Below are positions 1 to 7,520 of a stretch of 64,000 bases of DNA, piece after piece; the first letter of the stretch is position 1; each line of letters begins with the position of its first letter. The DNA is from Streptomyces sp. P3 (GTDB taxonomy: Bacteria > Actinomycetota > Actinomycetes > Streptomycetales > Streptomycetaceae), in the NCBI RefSeq assembly GCF_003032475.1, contig NZ_CP028369.1, positions 310,001-374,000 on the forward strand, read 5' to 3'. The notes below the pieces were generated by a model that saw only the letters and a program-made list of their open reading frames with translations, was not told where the DNA came from and ran no database searches. The position numbers and the translations under genes are program-made.

Positions 1-328
1 CCAGAAGCTGCTCGACCAGGGCGTGATGCAGATCGTCGCCGTCACCGACCCGCTCACCGTGGGCTTCCGGCGGCAGGCGATGGTCGGGATCAACGTCGAG
101 GGCGACGTGGAGTCCATCGCGGAAGCGCTCACCGACATGTCCGAGGTCGAGTACGTGGTGATGACCGCGGGCTCGTTCGACGTCCTCGCCGAGATCGTCT
201 GCGAGGACGACGACCACCTGCTGGACGTCATCAACAAGCGCATCCGGGCCCTGCCGGGCGTGCGCTCCACCGAGAGCTTCGTCTATCTGAAGCTGAAGAA
301 GCAGACCTACATGTGGGGAACCCGATAA
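1..328 (+). CDS. Lrp/AsnC family transcriptional regulator (C-terminal part only)
   Basis: The frame is open from the window edge and ends at TAA 326-328, so the DNA-binding N-terminus lies outside. About 108 residues are visible and form the ligand-binding RAM domain: a first strand with QIVAVTDP, the segment VGINVEGDVESIAEAL, then VMTAGSFDVLAEIVC and a terminal FVYLKLKKQTYMWGTR. This pattern is typical of AsnC/Lrp effector domains, which bind amino acids or related metabolites and oligomerise. It lies only 19 nt ahead of a class III aminotransferase gene on the same strand, so a role in controlling amine or amino acid catabolism is likely. The regulated ligand cannot be told from the sequence. 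Confidence 0.9.
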   Translation, partial: QKLLDQGVMQIVAVTDPLTVGFRRQAMVGINVEGDVESIAEALTDMSEVEYVVMTAGSFDVLAEIVCEDDDHLLDVINKRIRALPGVRSTESFVYLKLKKQTYMWGTR

Positions 329-352
329 CCGTGAGGACCCGATAACCGTGAG
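320..352 (+). repeat. Imperfect 17-bp tandem duplication at the regulator/aminotransferase junction
   Basis: The 16-mer ACCCGATAACCGTGAG occurs at 320-335 and again at 337-352. The first copy carries the regulator stop codon (TAA 326-328) and a GTG at 331 that would be closed after four codons by the TAA at 343. The second copy carries the GTG at 348 that I take as the real start of the next gene. It looks like a recent local duplication of the stop/start junction. Confidence 0.85.
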
Positions 353-1712
353 CACCAAGGACCTCAGCCGCACCGCGTACGACCACCTGTGGATGCACTT
401 CACCCGCATGTCCTCGTACGAGAACTCGCCGGTCCCGACGATCGTCCGGGGCGAGGGCACCTACATCTACGACGACAAGGGCAAGCGCTACCTCGACGGC
501 CTCGCCGGCCTGTTCGTGGTGCAGGCCGGCCACGGGCGCGTGGAACTCGCCGAGGCGGCCTTCAAGCAGGCGCAGGAGCTGGCGTTCTTCCCGGTGTGGT
601 CCTACGCGCACCCGAAGGCCGTGGAACTCGCGGAGCGTCTCGCCGACCACGCGCCGGGCGACCTCAACAAGGTCTTCTTCACCACCGGCGGCGGCGAGGC
701 CGTGGAGACCGCCTGGAAGCTCGCCAAGCAGTACTTCAAGCTGACCGGCAAGCCGACCAAGTACAAGGTCATCTCGCGGGCGGTCGCCTACCACGGCACC
801 CCGCAGGGCGCCCTGTCCATCACCGGCCTGCCCGCTCTCAAGGCGCCCTTCGAGCCGCTCGTCCCAGGCGCGCACAAGGTGCCGAACACCAACATCTACC
901 GCGCCCCGATCCACGGCGACGACCCCGAGGCCTTCGGCCGCTGGGCCGCCGACCAGATCGAGCAGCAGATCCTCTTCGAGGGCCCGGACACGGTCGCCGC
1001 GGTCTTCCTCGAGCCGGTCCAGAACGCCGGCGGCTGCTTCCCGCCGCCGCCCGGCTACTTCCGGCGGGTGCGCGAGATCTGCGACCAGTACGACGTGCTG
1101 CTCGTCTCGGACGAGGTCATCTGCGCCTTCGGCCGCCTCGGCACGATGTTCGCCTGCGACAAGTTCGGCTACGTCCCGGACATGATCACCTGCGCCAAGG
1201 GCATGACCTCGGGCTACTCGCCGATCGGCGCCTGCATCGTCAGCGACCGGCTGGCCGAGCCGTTCTACAAGGGCGACAACACCTTCCTGCACGGCTACAC
1301 GTTCGGCGGCCACCCGGTCTCGGCCGCGGTCGGCCTGGCCAACCTCGACCTGTTCGAGCGCGAGGGCCTGAACCAGCACGTCCTCGACAACGAGGGCGCG
1401 TTCCTGTCCACGCTCCAGAAGCTGCACGACCTGCCGATCGTCGGCGACGTCCGCGGCAACGGCTTCTTCTACGGCATCGAGCTCGTGAAGGACAAGGCCA
1501 CGAAGGAATCGTTCAACGAGGAGGAGACCGAGCGCGTCCTCTACGGCTACCTCTCGAAGGCCCTGTTCGAGAACGGCCTGTACTGCCGTGCGGACGACCG
1601 CGGCGACCCGGTCGTCCAGCTGGCCCCGCCGCTGATCTCCGACCAGGAGACGTTCGACGAGATCGAGCAGATCCTGCGCGCCACCCTGACGGAGGCGTGG
1701 ACCAAGCTGTGA
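348..1712 (+). CDS. Class III (omega) PLP-dependent aminotransferase
   Basis: A 454-residue fold-type I aminotransferase of class III length. Visible landmarks are the PLP phosphate-binding segment FFTTGGGEAVETAWKLAKQY, the DEVI motif (VSDEVICAFGR) that contacts the pyridine nitrogen, and the Schiff-base lysine in ITCAKGMTSGYSPIGA. GYTFGGHPVSAA is also typical. The family includes putrescine-, beta-alanine- and GABA-pyruvate transaminases. I recall the S. coelicolor neighbourhood as linked to polyamine use, so a diamine or omega-amino acid substrate is an inference. The GTG at 348 is chosen because the upstream GTG at 331 is closed at once. A hairpin follows the gene. Confidence 0.92.
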   Translation: MSTKDLSRTAYDHLWMHFTRMSSYENSPVPTIVRGEGTYIYDDKGKRYLDGLAGLFVVQAGHGRVELAEAAFKQAQELAFFPVWSYAHPKAVELAERLADHAPGDLNKVFFTTGGGEAVETAWKLAKQYFKLTGKPTKYKVISRAVAYHGTPQGALSITGLPALKAPFEPLVPGAHKVPNTNIYRAPIHGDDPEAFGRWAADQIEQQILFEGPDTVAAVFLEPVQNAGGCFPPPPGYFRRVREICDQYDVLLVSDEVICAFGRLGTMFACDKFGYVPDMITCAKGMTSGYSPIGACIVSDRLAEPFYKGDNTFLHGYTFGGHPVSAAVGLANLDLFEREGLNQHVLDNEGAFLSTLQKLHDLPIVGDVRGNGFFYGIELVKDKATKESFNEEETERVLYGYLSKALFENGLYCRADDRGDPVVQLAPPLISDQETFDEIEQILRATLTEAWTKL

Positions 1713-1747
1713 CGTCCACGACGTCAGCCTGATCAGCTGATCAACAC

Positions 1748-1794
1748 CGGCCCCGGAGTCTGCCGTTCGAGTGAGAATCGGCGGTCCGGGGCCG
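1748..1794 (+). terminator. Hairpin after the aminotransferase gene
   Basis: CGGCCCCGG (1748-1756) pairs perfectly with CCGGGGCCG (1786-1794), with further partial pairing inside the loop. It lies 36 nt after the aminotransferase stop and there is no strong T run. A separate perfect 14-bp palindrome, TGATCAGCTGATCA, sits just before it at 1730-1743. Confidence 0.6.
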
Positions 1795-1915
1795 TGTGCT
1801 GTCCGGCCTCCCACCGTCGCCTGCCTAGCGTGCCAGTGACCGATCGACCCTGCCTTCGTTCCCCCGCTCGGGGGATCGGCACGGGAACCACAGATCTGAA
1901 CCGAGGTGTACGCCC

Positions 1916-2659
1916 ATGGAGGCCCCGCCGGACAACGACGTGCTCTGGGCACGCTCCCTGCACTTCACGCACCCCGACGGCTCCCCCGGGCTGGCCGGCG
2001 TCTCGATGGGTGTGCGGGAGGGCGAGATCCTCGCCGTCAGCGGGCCCCGTGGCAGTGGCAAGACGACACTGCTGCGCTGTCTGTCCGGACTCGTCCGCGC
2101 CTCCCACGGCGAGGTCTGGTTCAACAGCGTCCCCGTACACATGATGCGCCCCTCGGCCCGCGAACGGCTGCGCCGGAACCGCTTCGGCTGGATCGACCCG
2201 GTCCCCCTCCTCGTCCCCGAGCTGAACGTCTGGGAGAACGCCGCCCTGCCCCTCATGCTGCGCGGCACCAGCCGCCGCCGGGCCAAGGCCGCCGCACTGG
2301 AATGGCTGGAACGCCTGGACATCGGCGACCGGTCCCGGCTGCGACCGCACGAACTCACCCGGGCCGAGCGCCAACGGGTGTGCATCACCCGGGCCCTGGC
2401 CCCGGCCCCCTCGGTCCTCTTCGCGGACGAGCCCGCCGCGTCGCTCCACCGCGCGGACCGCGTCCACGTCCTGCGCACCCTGACCTCGGCGGCCCGCGCG
2501 CACGGCATCACCGTGGTGCTCGCCACCCACGACACGCAGACCGCGGCACTCGCCGACCGCACGGTCACCCTGCTGGACGGGCGCCGGGTCGACACGGTCC
2601 ATCTGCCGCCGGTCACGGAGCCGGAAGGCCGGGAAGCCGCGTGCTCGCTCTCCGTCTGA
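1916..2659 (+). CDS. ABC transporter ATP-binding protein with atypical signature motif
   Basis: 247 residues with the ATPase fold of an export-type (MacB/LolD-like) ABC protein. Walker A is GPRGSGKT near residue 43, Walker B is SVLFADEPAAS, and the H-loop is VVLATHDTQTAALADR. The signature that normally reads LSGGQ is LTRAERQRV here, so the glycines that contact ATP across the dimer are absent. The ATG at 1916 is preceded by GAGGTG. Its last 19 nt overlap the GTG of the membrane gene downstream, so the two are translationally coupled and form one transporter. The substrate is unknown; this pairing is common in Streptomyces genomes. Confidence 0.85.
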   Translation: MEAPPDNDVLWARSLHFTHPDGSPGLAGVSMGVREGEILAVSGPRGSGKTTLLRCLSGLVRASHGEVWFNSVPVHMMRPSARERLRRNRFGWIDPVPLLVPELNVWENAALPLMLRGTSRRRAKAAALEWLERLDIGDRSRLRPHELTRAERQRVCITRALAPAPSVLFADEPAASLHRADRVHVLRTLTSAARAHGITVVLATHDTQTAALADRTVTLLDGRRVDTVHLPPVTEPEGREAACSLSV

Positions 2660-4551
2660 CCCGCAGCGCCCACCCCACCGTCCAGCTCCGCCGGCTCCTG
2701 GTGGCGGCGGCCTCGGCGGGCACCGGCTTCCTCCTGCTGAGCACTCTCGGCCACGCGCTCACCCACCCCGAGGCGCCGGCGTCCGCCGCGCTCCGGCTCG
2801 CCTGGTGTGCCGCTCCCCTGGCCGCCACGGTCTACCTCGCCCGGGCGGTCGCCCGCACCGATCCCGGGACCCGTCCACGCCCCGGCCTCGCGGCGATCGG
2901 CCTGGGGCCGACCCGCCTCATGGTCGTCTCGGCGACAACGACGGTCCTGTCGACGCTGCTCGGGTCGATGCTGGCCCTGCTCCTCTTCCTCCACCTCCGC
3001 GGCGACCTCACGGGCATGCCGTTCGACGGGGTGGCGAGCGACTTCCTGGCGGCGAGCCGCCCGCTGCCCCTGCCGGCCGCGCTGACCCTCCTCTCGCTGG
3101 TCCCCGCCGCCTCGGCCGTGACGGTGGCGCTGATGCTCCGCCCCAGGGACGCGCGCGTGGCGGCCCGGGCGAACCCGGGACCACTCGGCCGCTTCGGCGC
3201 ACCCGACGCCCAGGGTCCGGGGAAGACGGTCGGCGCGCACGGCGGACACGGCGCCAACCGCACAGCGGCGCCCCGCGCACCCCGGCCGTCCGCCGACGGA
3301 GAACCCCGGCGCGGCGCTCGCACCGCGGCCAGCCGGCGCGACGACGACCGCGCCGACCACGCACCCACCGACCCGACCGCGGACGGCACCGAGGGCCCCG
3401 ACGGCCCGGGTGCGCGCGAACGTTCCGCGCGGAGGACCGCCGCCCGCGAGGACGGGACGGCGACCGCCGAGGACCGTGCCGACCGGGCAGGAGACGGCCG
3501 GGCCCACCGCACACCCGACGGCCGCACCGAACCCGACGGCCGGACCACCACCGACGCGGGCGCCGCGGCCACGGGCGCCGGGGCCGCCCCTTCGGCGGGC
3601 GACGACTCCCGGGCCGCACACCTGCGAGGTTCCCGGCTGTCCGACGGCGACGGTGACCGGCCGCCGCTCCGCCGCACCGTCCCGGCCGCCGTCGGCCGAA
3701 CCGCCCGGACGGCGGCGACCGAACGCCTCACCCGTCCCGCCGGCCCGGACGTCCGCCCCACGAACGGTCGGCCCGGCCCGGCGGCCGAGGACCGCCCGGC
3801 CGCGGGGGGTCGCGCGGCGGCTCCGCGCACCGCCGCGGACGTCGCGCCGCAGGGGCGGGCCGACGAGACCACTCCGCGGGGGGACGGCGACCACGCGGAG
3901 GACCAGGCCGGCTCCGCGTTCCACGCCTCGCAGAGCCCCCCTGCCCCCGACCCCACCGCCCTCCCCTGGGGAGCCGCGCTCCTCGCCGCCGGGCTGGCGG
4001 CGGAGGGGTACGCGAGCCGGACCGTCGGCGGCGGCGGGCTCCCCCTGCCCGGCGGCCTGCCCGAGGGCCCCGCCGCCGTGTTCTTCGGCTGGACCCTCAC
4101 AGTCGTGGGCCTCGCTCTCGTCGGCCCGGGACTCACCCACTTCGGCGGCCGCGTGCTGCAGGCGGCCCGTCCCGGCGCCCTGCGCCTCCTCGCGGGCCGA
4201 GGGCTGATGCAGGAGGCGTCCAGGATCGGCCGCCCCCTTGGGGTGGTCTGCGCGGTGGCCTCGGGCGCGTACACGATGGCCGCGCTGCACGACCCGGCCG
4301 ACCCGTCCTTCGGCCCGCTGTCCACACTGGGCGCCCTGGTCGTGGTGGTCTGCACCGTGGCGACGCTCCTGACATCGGCCGTGGAGGCCCGGCAGGCCCG
4401 CGCCGACACCACCGCCGCCCTGCTGCGTCTCGGCGCTCCGCCCAGGACGCTGCGCAGCGCCGCCGCTCTGCGCGTCGGCGCCCTGCTGGCGCTCTTCGTC
4501 CCGCTCACCCTGGTCGTGGCCGAGCTGGCGGCCCTCCCGCTGGCCCGCTGA
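2641..4551 (+). CDS. ABC transporter permease-like membrane protein with a long disordered insert
   Basis: 636 residues from the GTG at 2641, which overlaps the ATPase gene by 19 nt. Four hydrophobic segments fill roughly residues 1-172 (for example LLVAAASAGTGFLLLSTLG and VSATTTVLSTLLGSMLALL). About five more fill residues 440-636 (for example ALVVVVCTVATLLTSA and LLALFVPLTLVVAELAAL). Between them lies a stretch of about 265 residues with no hydrophobic core, almost entirely Ala, Arg, Gly, Asp, Pro and Thr. The paired ATPase and membrane layout point to an FtsX/MacB-like exporter subunit, but I find no clear FtsX motif. The third-position G/C bias continues through the insert, so it appears to be translated. 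Confidence 0.75.
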   Translation: MLALRLTRSAHPTVQLRRLLVAAASAGTGFLLLSTLGHALTHPEAPASAALRLAWCAAPLAATVYLARAVARTDPGTRPRPGLAAIGLGPTRLMVVSATTTVLSTLLGSMLALLLFLHLRGDLTGMPFDGVASDFLAASRPLPLPAALTLLSLVPAASAVTVALMLRPRDARVAARANPGPLGRFGAPDAQGPGKTVGAHGGHGANRTAAPRAPRPSADGEPRRGARTAASRRDDDRADHAPTDPTADGTEGPDGPGARERSARRTAAREDGTATAEDRADRAGDGRAHRTPDGRTEPDGRTTTDAGAAATGAGAAPSAGDDSRAAHLRGSRLSDGDGDRPPLRRTVPAAVGRTARTAATERLTRPAGPDVRPTNGRPGPAAEDRPAAGGRAAAPRTAADVAPQGRADETTPRGDGDHAEDQAGSAFHASQSPPAPDPTALPWGAALLAAGLAAEGYASRTVGGGGLPLPGGLPEGPAAVFFGWTLTVVGLALVGPGLTHFGGRVLQAARPGALRLLAGRGLMQEASRIGRPLGVVCAVASGAYTMAALHDPADPSFGPLSTLGALVVVVCTVATLLTSAVEARQARADTTAALLRLGAPPRTLRSAAALRVGALLALFVPLTLVVAELAALPLAR

Positions 4552-4657
4552 GACACCGTCCGAAAAACCTCCCGCACCCCGATGAGTTCTCCGCGACACC
4601 CCGGTCTACCCCACCGAACAGCACATCTGAACGACACGAACCCCTTGGGAGAGCGCG

Positions 4658-5077
4658 ATGACCACCCAGGCCTACCAGCAGATGATCTTCGTGAACCTGC
4701 CCGTCGACGACCTCGACGCGTCCAAGAAGTTCTTCACGGAGCTCGGTTACGGGATCAACCCGCAGTTCAGCGACGACAACGCGGCCTCCGTGGTGATCAG
4801 CGACACGATCGTCGCGATGCTGCTCACCAAGCCGTTCTACTCGACCTTCACCAAGAAGGAGATCGCGGACGCCTCGAAGACCAGCGAGGTCCTGATCGCG
4901 CTGAGCGCGGAGAGCCGCGAGAAGGTCGACGAGCTGGTGGACCGCGCGCTGACCCTCGGCGGCTCCCCCAGCGGCCAGACCCAGGACATGGGTTTCATGT
5001 ACGGCCGTTCCTTCGACGACCTCGACGGCCACACCTGGGAGGTCGTGTGGATGGACCCGTCGGCCGTCCAGGGCTGA
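4658..5077 (+). CDS. VOC (glyoxalase/bleomycin resistance) family protein
   Basis: 139 residues with the paired beta-alpha-beta-beta-beta module of vicinal oxygen chelate proteins. The N-terminal half opens with MIFVNLPVDDLDASKKFFTE, and the C-terminal half ends with FDDLDGHTWEVVWMDPSAV, where the Glu of WEV is the usual metal ligand position. This subfamily resembles the small stand-alone PhnB/YraH-like proteins of unknown substrate. The ATG at 4658 has a good ribosome site (TTGGGAGAGCGCG). It stands alone, 106 nt after the ABC genes. Confidence 0.85.
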   Translation: MTTQAYQQMIFVNLPVDDLDASKKFFTELGYGINPQFSDDNAASVVISDTIVAMLLTKPFYSTFTKKEIADASKTSEVLIALSAESREKVDELVDRALTLGGSPSGQTQDMGFMYGRSFDDLDGHTWEVVWMDPSAVQG

Positions 5078-5418
5078 CCCTCGGGCGGCAGCCCCCGGTC
5101 CCGCACGCCGGCACCGGGCAGGGGCGGGCGTATCCGACGGCGCCCACCCGGCCGTTCCTGCGGCGACTCGCCCGGGAGCGGAATACGACGTCCCGTTTAG
5201 GCCTTGTTGACCGGATCGAGAAGGTCCGGGAGGCGCCGAAACGTCTCGGCGGTTAATAAGAGGGCAAAGTCAACCCCTCGGGAGACTCCCCGGATTGACA
5301 CTTCTTATGAAACGCTTATAGACCTGTGGGTCTGCTGGGGATGGTGACGCACTCGGCTCACCGGGGGCGCCATCTCCCCCTCCACCCCCCGCAGTTGCGC
5401 TTCCCGTAAAGGACAAAC
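5078..5418 (+). other. Intergenic leader of the sortase substrate gene
   Basis: 341 nt without a gene. The second half is noticeably richer in A and T than the surroundings (around 5250-5330) and holds the promoter described separately. The untranslated leader would be roughly 90 nt. I see no riboswitch pattern in it. Confidence 0.7.
5295..5322 (+). promoter_or_regulatory. Candidate housekeeping promoter for the LAETG protein gene
   Basis: TTGACA (5295-5300) is followed after 16 nt by TATAGA (5317-5322), close to the vegetative sigma factor consensus. It is the best promoter-like sequence in the window and sits about 97 nt upstream of the GTG start. Confidence 0.6.
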
Positions 5419-6147
5419 GTGTCCCTTTCCCGCCGTATCACCGCCCGTTCGGTGCGTATCCTCGGTGTCGCCGCGGCTTCCGCCGCCCTCTCGTTGAGCG
5501 TCTCGGGCACCGCGCTGGCCAGCGAGATAGGCGACTTCTCCGCCGCGGCCGCCTGCGACGGTGCCAAGGGCGTCATCACCATCACCGACAAGGACACCAC
5601 CGGTGCCCCGGCCGTCGTCACCGTCTTCCTCGAGAACAACGGCGCCGACCTCCGCCAGGTCGGCACCGAACAGCCCGTCAAGGGCTCGAAGAAGGGCGTC
5701 ACCGTCTCCTTCGCCGAGGACTGGGAGCCGGGCGCGATCTACCGGATCCACGTCAAGGCCGTCAAGGGCAAGAAGGTTTTGGTGGACGCCGACATCAACG
5801 CCGGTGAGAACCTGACCACCCCGGCCAAGGCGTGCGCGGCCGACACCTCCACGCCGACCGGCACCCCGTCCTCCACTCCGTCCTCCACGCCGTCGCGCAC
5901 CACCGTGCCGCCGGCCGAGACGGCCACCGCCCTGCCCTCGCCGTCCGACTCGGCGAACGACAGCTCCGCGCCCGGCGCGCCCTCCGTGAGCAACGCGCCC
6001 TCGGCCGCGGTCCAGGAGTCCAACCTCGCCGAGACCGGCGCCGGTTCCAACACCGGCCTGATCGTCGGCGTCGCGGCCGCGCTGGTCGTCGTCGGCGGTG
6101 GCGCGGTCTTCTTCGGCATGCGTCGCCGCGGGTCCAGCCACCGCTGA
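5419..6147 (+). CDS. Sortase-anchored cell wall protein with LAETG signal
   Basis: 242 residues. A Sec signal peptide covers about residues 1-35 (arginines, then [17 protein letters not shown]). A mature domain of about 100 residues has one Cys pair candidate. Residues 135-200 are Thr/Ser/Pro-rich, which is typical of wall-spanning linkers. The C-terminus has [11 protein letters not shown], then a hydrophobic stretch [19 protein letters not shown] and the basic tail [15 protein letters not shown] is the motif recognised by class E sortases of Streptomyces, so the product is probably linked to peptidoglycan on the cell surface. The GTG start is preceded by AAAGGAC. The function of the exposed domain is not recognised. 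Confidence 0.85.
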   Translation: MSLSRRITARSVRILGVAAASAALSLSVSGTALASEIGDFSAAAACDGAKGVITITDKDTTGAPAVVTVFLENNGADLRQVGTEQPVKGSKKGVTVSFAEDWEPGAIYRIHVKAVKGKKVLVDADINAGENLTTPAKACAADTSTPTGTPSSTPSSTPSRTTVPPAETATALPSPSDSANDSSAPGAPSVSNAPSAAVQESNLAETGAGSNTGLIVGVAAALVVVGGGAVFFGMRRRGSSHR

Positions 6148-6170
6148 CCGCACGACGGACACACGCGTGC

Positions 6171-6200
6171 GCGGCCCGTCCCTCATGGGGGGCGGGCCGC
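6171..6200 (+). terminator. Hairpin after the LAETG protein gene
   Basis: GCGGCCCG (6171-6178) pairs with CGGGCCGC (6193-6200), extended inwards by C-G pairs. It lies between two convergent genes and could serve both directions. No T run follows. Confidence 0.5.
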
Positions 6201-6234
6201 CCGCATGTCCGAGGCGGCCCGCTCCCCGGCTCGC

Positions 6235-6474
6235 TCAGCCGAACGCGGTGTTCTCCAGCCAGAACTCCAGCACCGCGCGCTCGCCCAGCACTTCCAGCCC
6301 GGGGCTGTCCGGCGGCAACCGTCGGTAGAAGGCGAGCAGGACGGAGGTGAGCGGACCGCGCAGCACGACCGTGGCGGTCGCCGACAGATCCGCGTCGGAG
6401 GTCACCACTTCCCTCAACCGGTCTGTCCGGCGGGCGATTTCGTCGCAGTGCCGATCATGTGTGAGAAGGGTCAT
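6235..6474 (-). pseudogene. Internally deleted maleylpyruvate isomerase-type (mycothiol-dependent, DinB-like) gene
   Basis: Only 79 codons. The first 33 residues (MTLLTHDRHCDEIARRTDRL and following) look like the start of mycothiol-dependent maleylpyruvate isomerase family proteins. The last 45 (LRGPLTSVLLAFYRRL, then VEFLG-like EVLGERAVLEFWLENTAFG) look like their end. Full-length members are usually 200-270 residues. The central section, which includes the metal ligands and the usual CPEW-like motif, is missing and the two ends are joined in frame. The product is therefore very unlikely to be an enzyme. It starts 26 nt after the thiQ stop on the same strand and probably shares its transcript. 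Confidence 0.65.
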
Positions 6475-6500
6475 GGAGGTACACCGTAGGGGGCGGCGGA

Positions 6501-7520
6501 TCAGTCCAGCACCACGATGTCGGCCGAGTCGAAGGAGACTCCCACGGCGTCCCCGACCTCGGGTGCGTCCCGCAGCGCGCACGCCGCCTCGAGCGTCGGC
6601 GCGCCCTGCGGCTGCAGGCGGACGGTGACATGGGTGCCGCGGAAGGTGCGCGCGGCGACCGTGCAGCGCAGCCCCTCCTCCGCGCCGGCCAGGCGGACCC
6701 CGGCGGGCCGCACGAGCAGCGTGCGCGCCCCCTGACCGGACCCGGCCGGCACCGGCACCTTCCCCCACGGCGTGACCGCCGCCTCGCCCGTGACGGTCGC
6801 CGCCACCACGTTGTCGAAGCCGAGGAAGCGGGCCACGAACGCGTCCGCGGGCCGTTGCCACACCTCGAGGGGCGTGCCCGACTGGGCGATCCGGCCGTCC
6901 CGCATCACCACCACCCGGTCGGCGAGTGCGAACGCCTCGCCCTGGTCGTGCGTGACCGCGAGCACGGTCGTACCCAACCGGCCGAACAGCTCCCGCAGTT
7001 CGACGACGAGGCGCTCGCGCAGGGACCGGTCGAGCTGCCCGAGCGGCTCGTCGAGCATCAGCAGCCGGGGCCGCGGGGCGAGCGCCCGGGCCAGCGCCAC
7101 CCGCTGCTGCTCACCGCCGGAGAGCGCGGCCACGGCGCGGTTCGCCGCCCCCGGCAGCCCGACCAGCTCGAGCAACTCCCGCACCCGGTCGCCCCGTCCG
7201 CCCTTCGGCATACCGCGCATCCGCAGCCCGAAGGCGACGTTGCCGCCGACGTCCCGCTGCGGGAACAGCTGGTGGTCCTGGAACATCAGCCCGAGCTCCC
7301 GCTTGTGCGCGGGCACCCCGGCCTGGTCGCGTCCGTCCAGCGACACCCGTCCGAAGTCGAGCGGCTGGAGCCCGGCGACCGCCCGCAGCAGCGTCGACTT
7401 GCCGCTGCCGCTGGGCCCGAGCACACACACCACCTCGTGCTCGGCGACCGCGAGGTCGACCTCGTCGAGGACGGCGCGCCCGCCGAACCGCACGGTCGCG
7501 CGTTCCAGCTCCAGCAGCAT
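6501..7520 (-). CDS. thiQ: Thiamine ABC transporter, ATP-binding protein
   Basis: 339 residues. Walker A is GPSGSGKST near residue 35, the signature is LSGGEQQRVALARAL, Walker B is RLLMLDEPLGQLD, and the H-loop is VLAVTHDQGEA. A C-terminal TOBE-like extension of about 120 residues makes it longer than the roughly 230-residue E. coli ThiQ and more like FbpC/PotA-type importer ATPases. It energises uptake through the adjacent two-part permease. The ATG at 7518-7520 overlaps the permease stop as TGATG. The thiamine assignment rests on the TPP riboswitch at the head of this operon; the ATPase alone would also fit an iron or polyamine importer. Confidence 0.85.
   Translation of the reverse strand: MLLELERATVRFGGRAVLDEVDLAVAEHEVVCVLGPSGSGKSTLLRAVAGLQPLDFGRVSLDGRDQAGVPAHKRELGLMFQDHQLFPQRDVGGNVAFGLRMRGMPKGGRGDRVRELLELVGLPGAANRAVAALSGGEQQRVALARALAPRPRLLMLDEPLGQLDRSLRERLVVELRELFGRLGTTVLAVTHDQGEAFALADRVVVMRDGRIAQSGTPLEVWQRPADAFVARFLGFDNVVAATVTGEAAVTPWGKVPVPAGSGQGARTLLVRPAGVRLAGAEEGLRCTVAARTFRGTHVTVRLQPQGAPTLEAACALRDAPEVGDAVGVSFDSADIVVLD

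Noticed and set aside
231..1952. A 573-codon minus-strand frame opposite the aminotransferase
   Set aside because: It mirrors the codon pattern of the real plus-strand gene and has no recognisable motif.
2807..4207. Several plus-strand frames within the permease insert, suggesting separate small genes
   Set aside because: They are Pro/Arg-rich shadows in other frames; the main permease frame is open throughout and has the best third-position G/C bias.
5820..6000. Repeat array in the Ser/Thr/Pro linker of the LAETG protein as a mobile or CRISPR-like repeat
   Set aside because: The short repeats (TCCACTCCGTCC-type) are codon-level low complexity in a wall linker, with no spacers.
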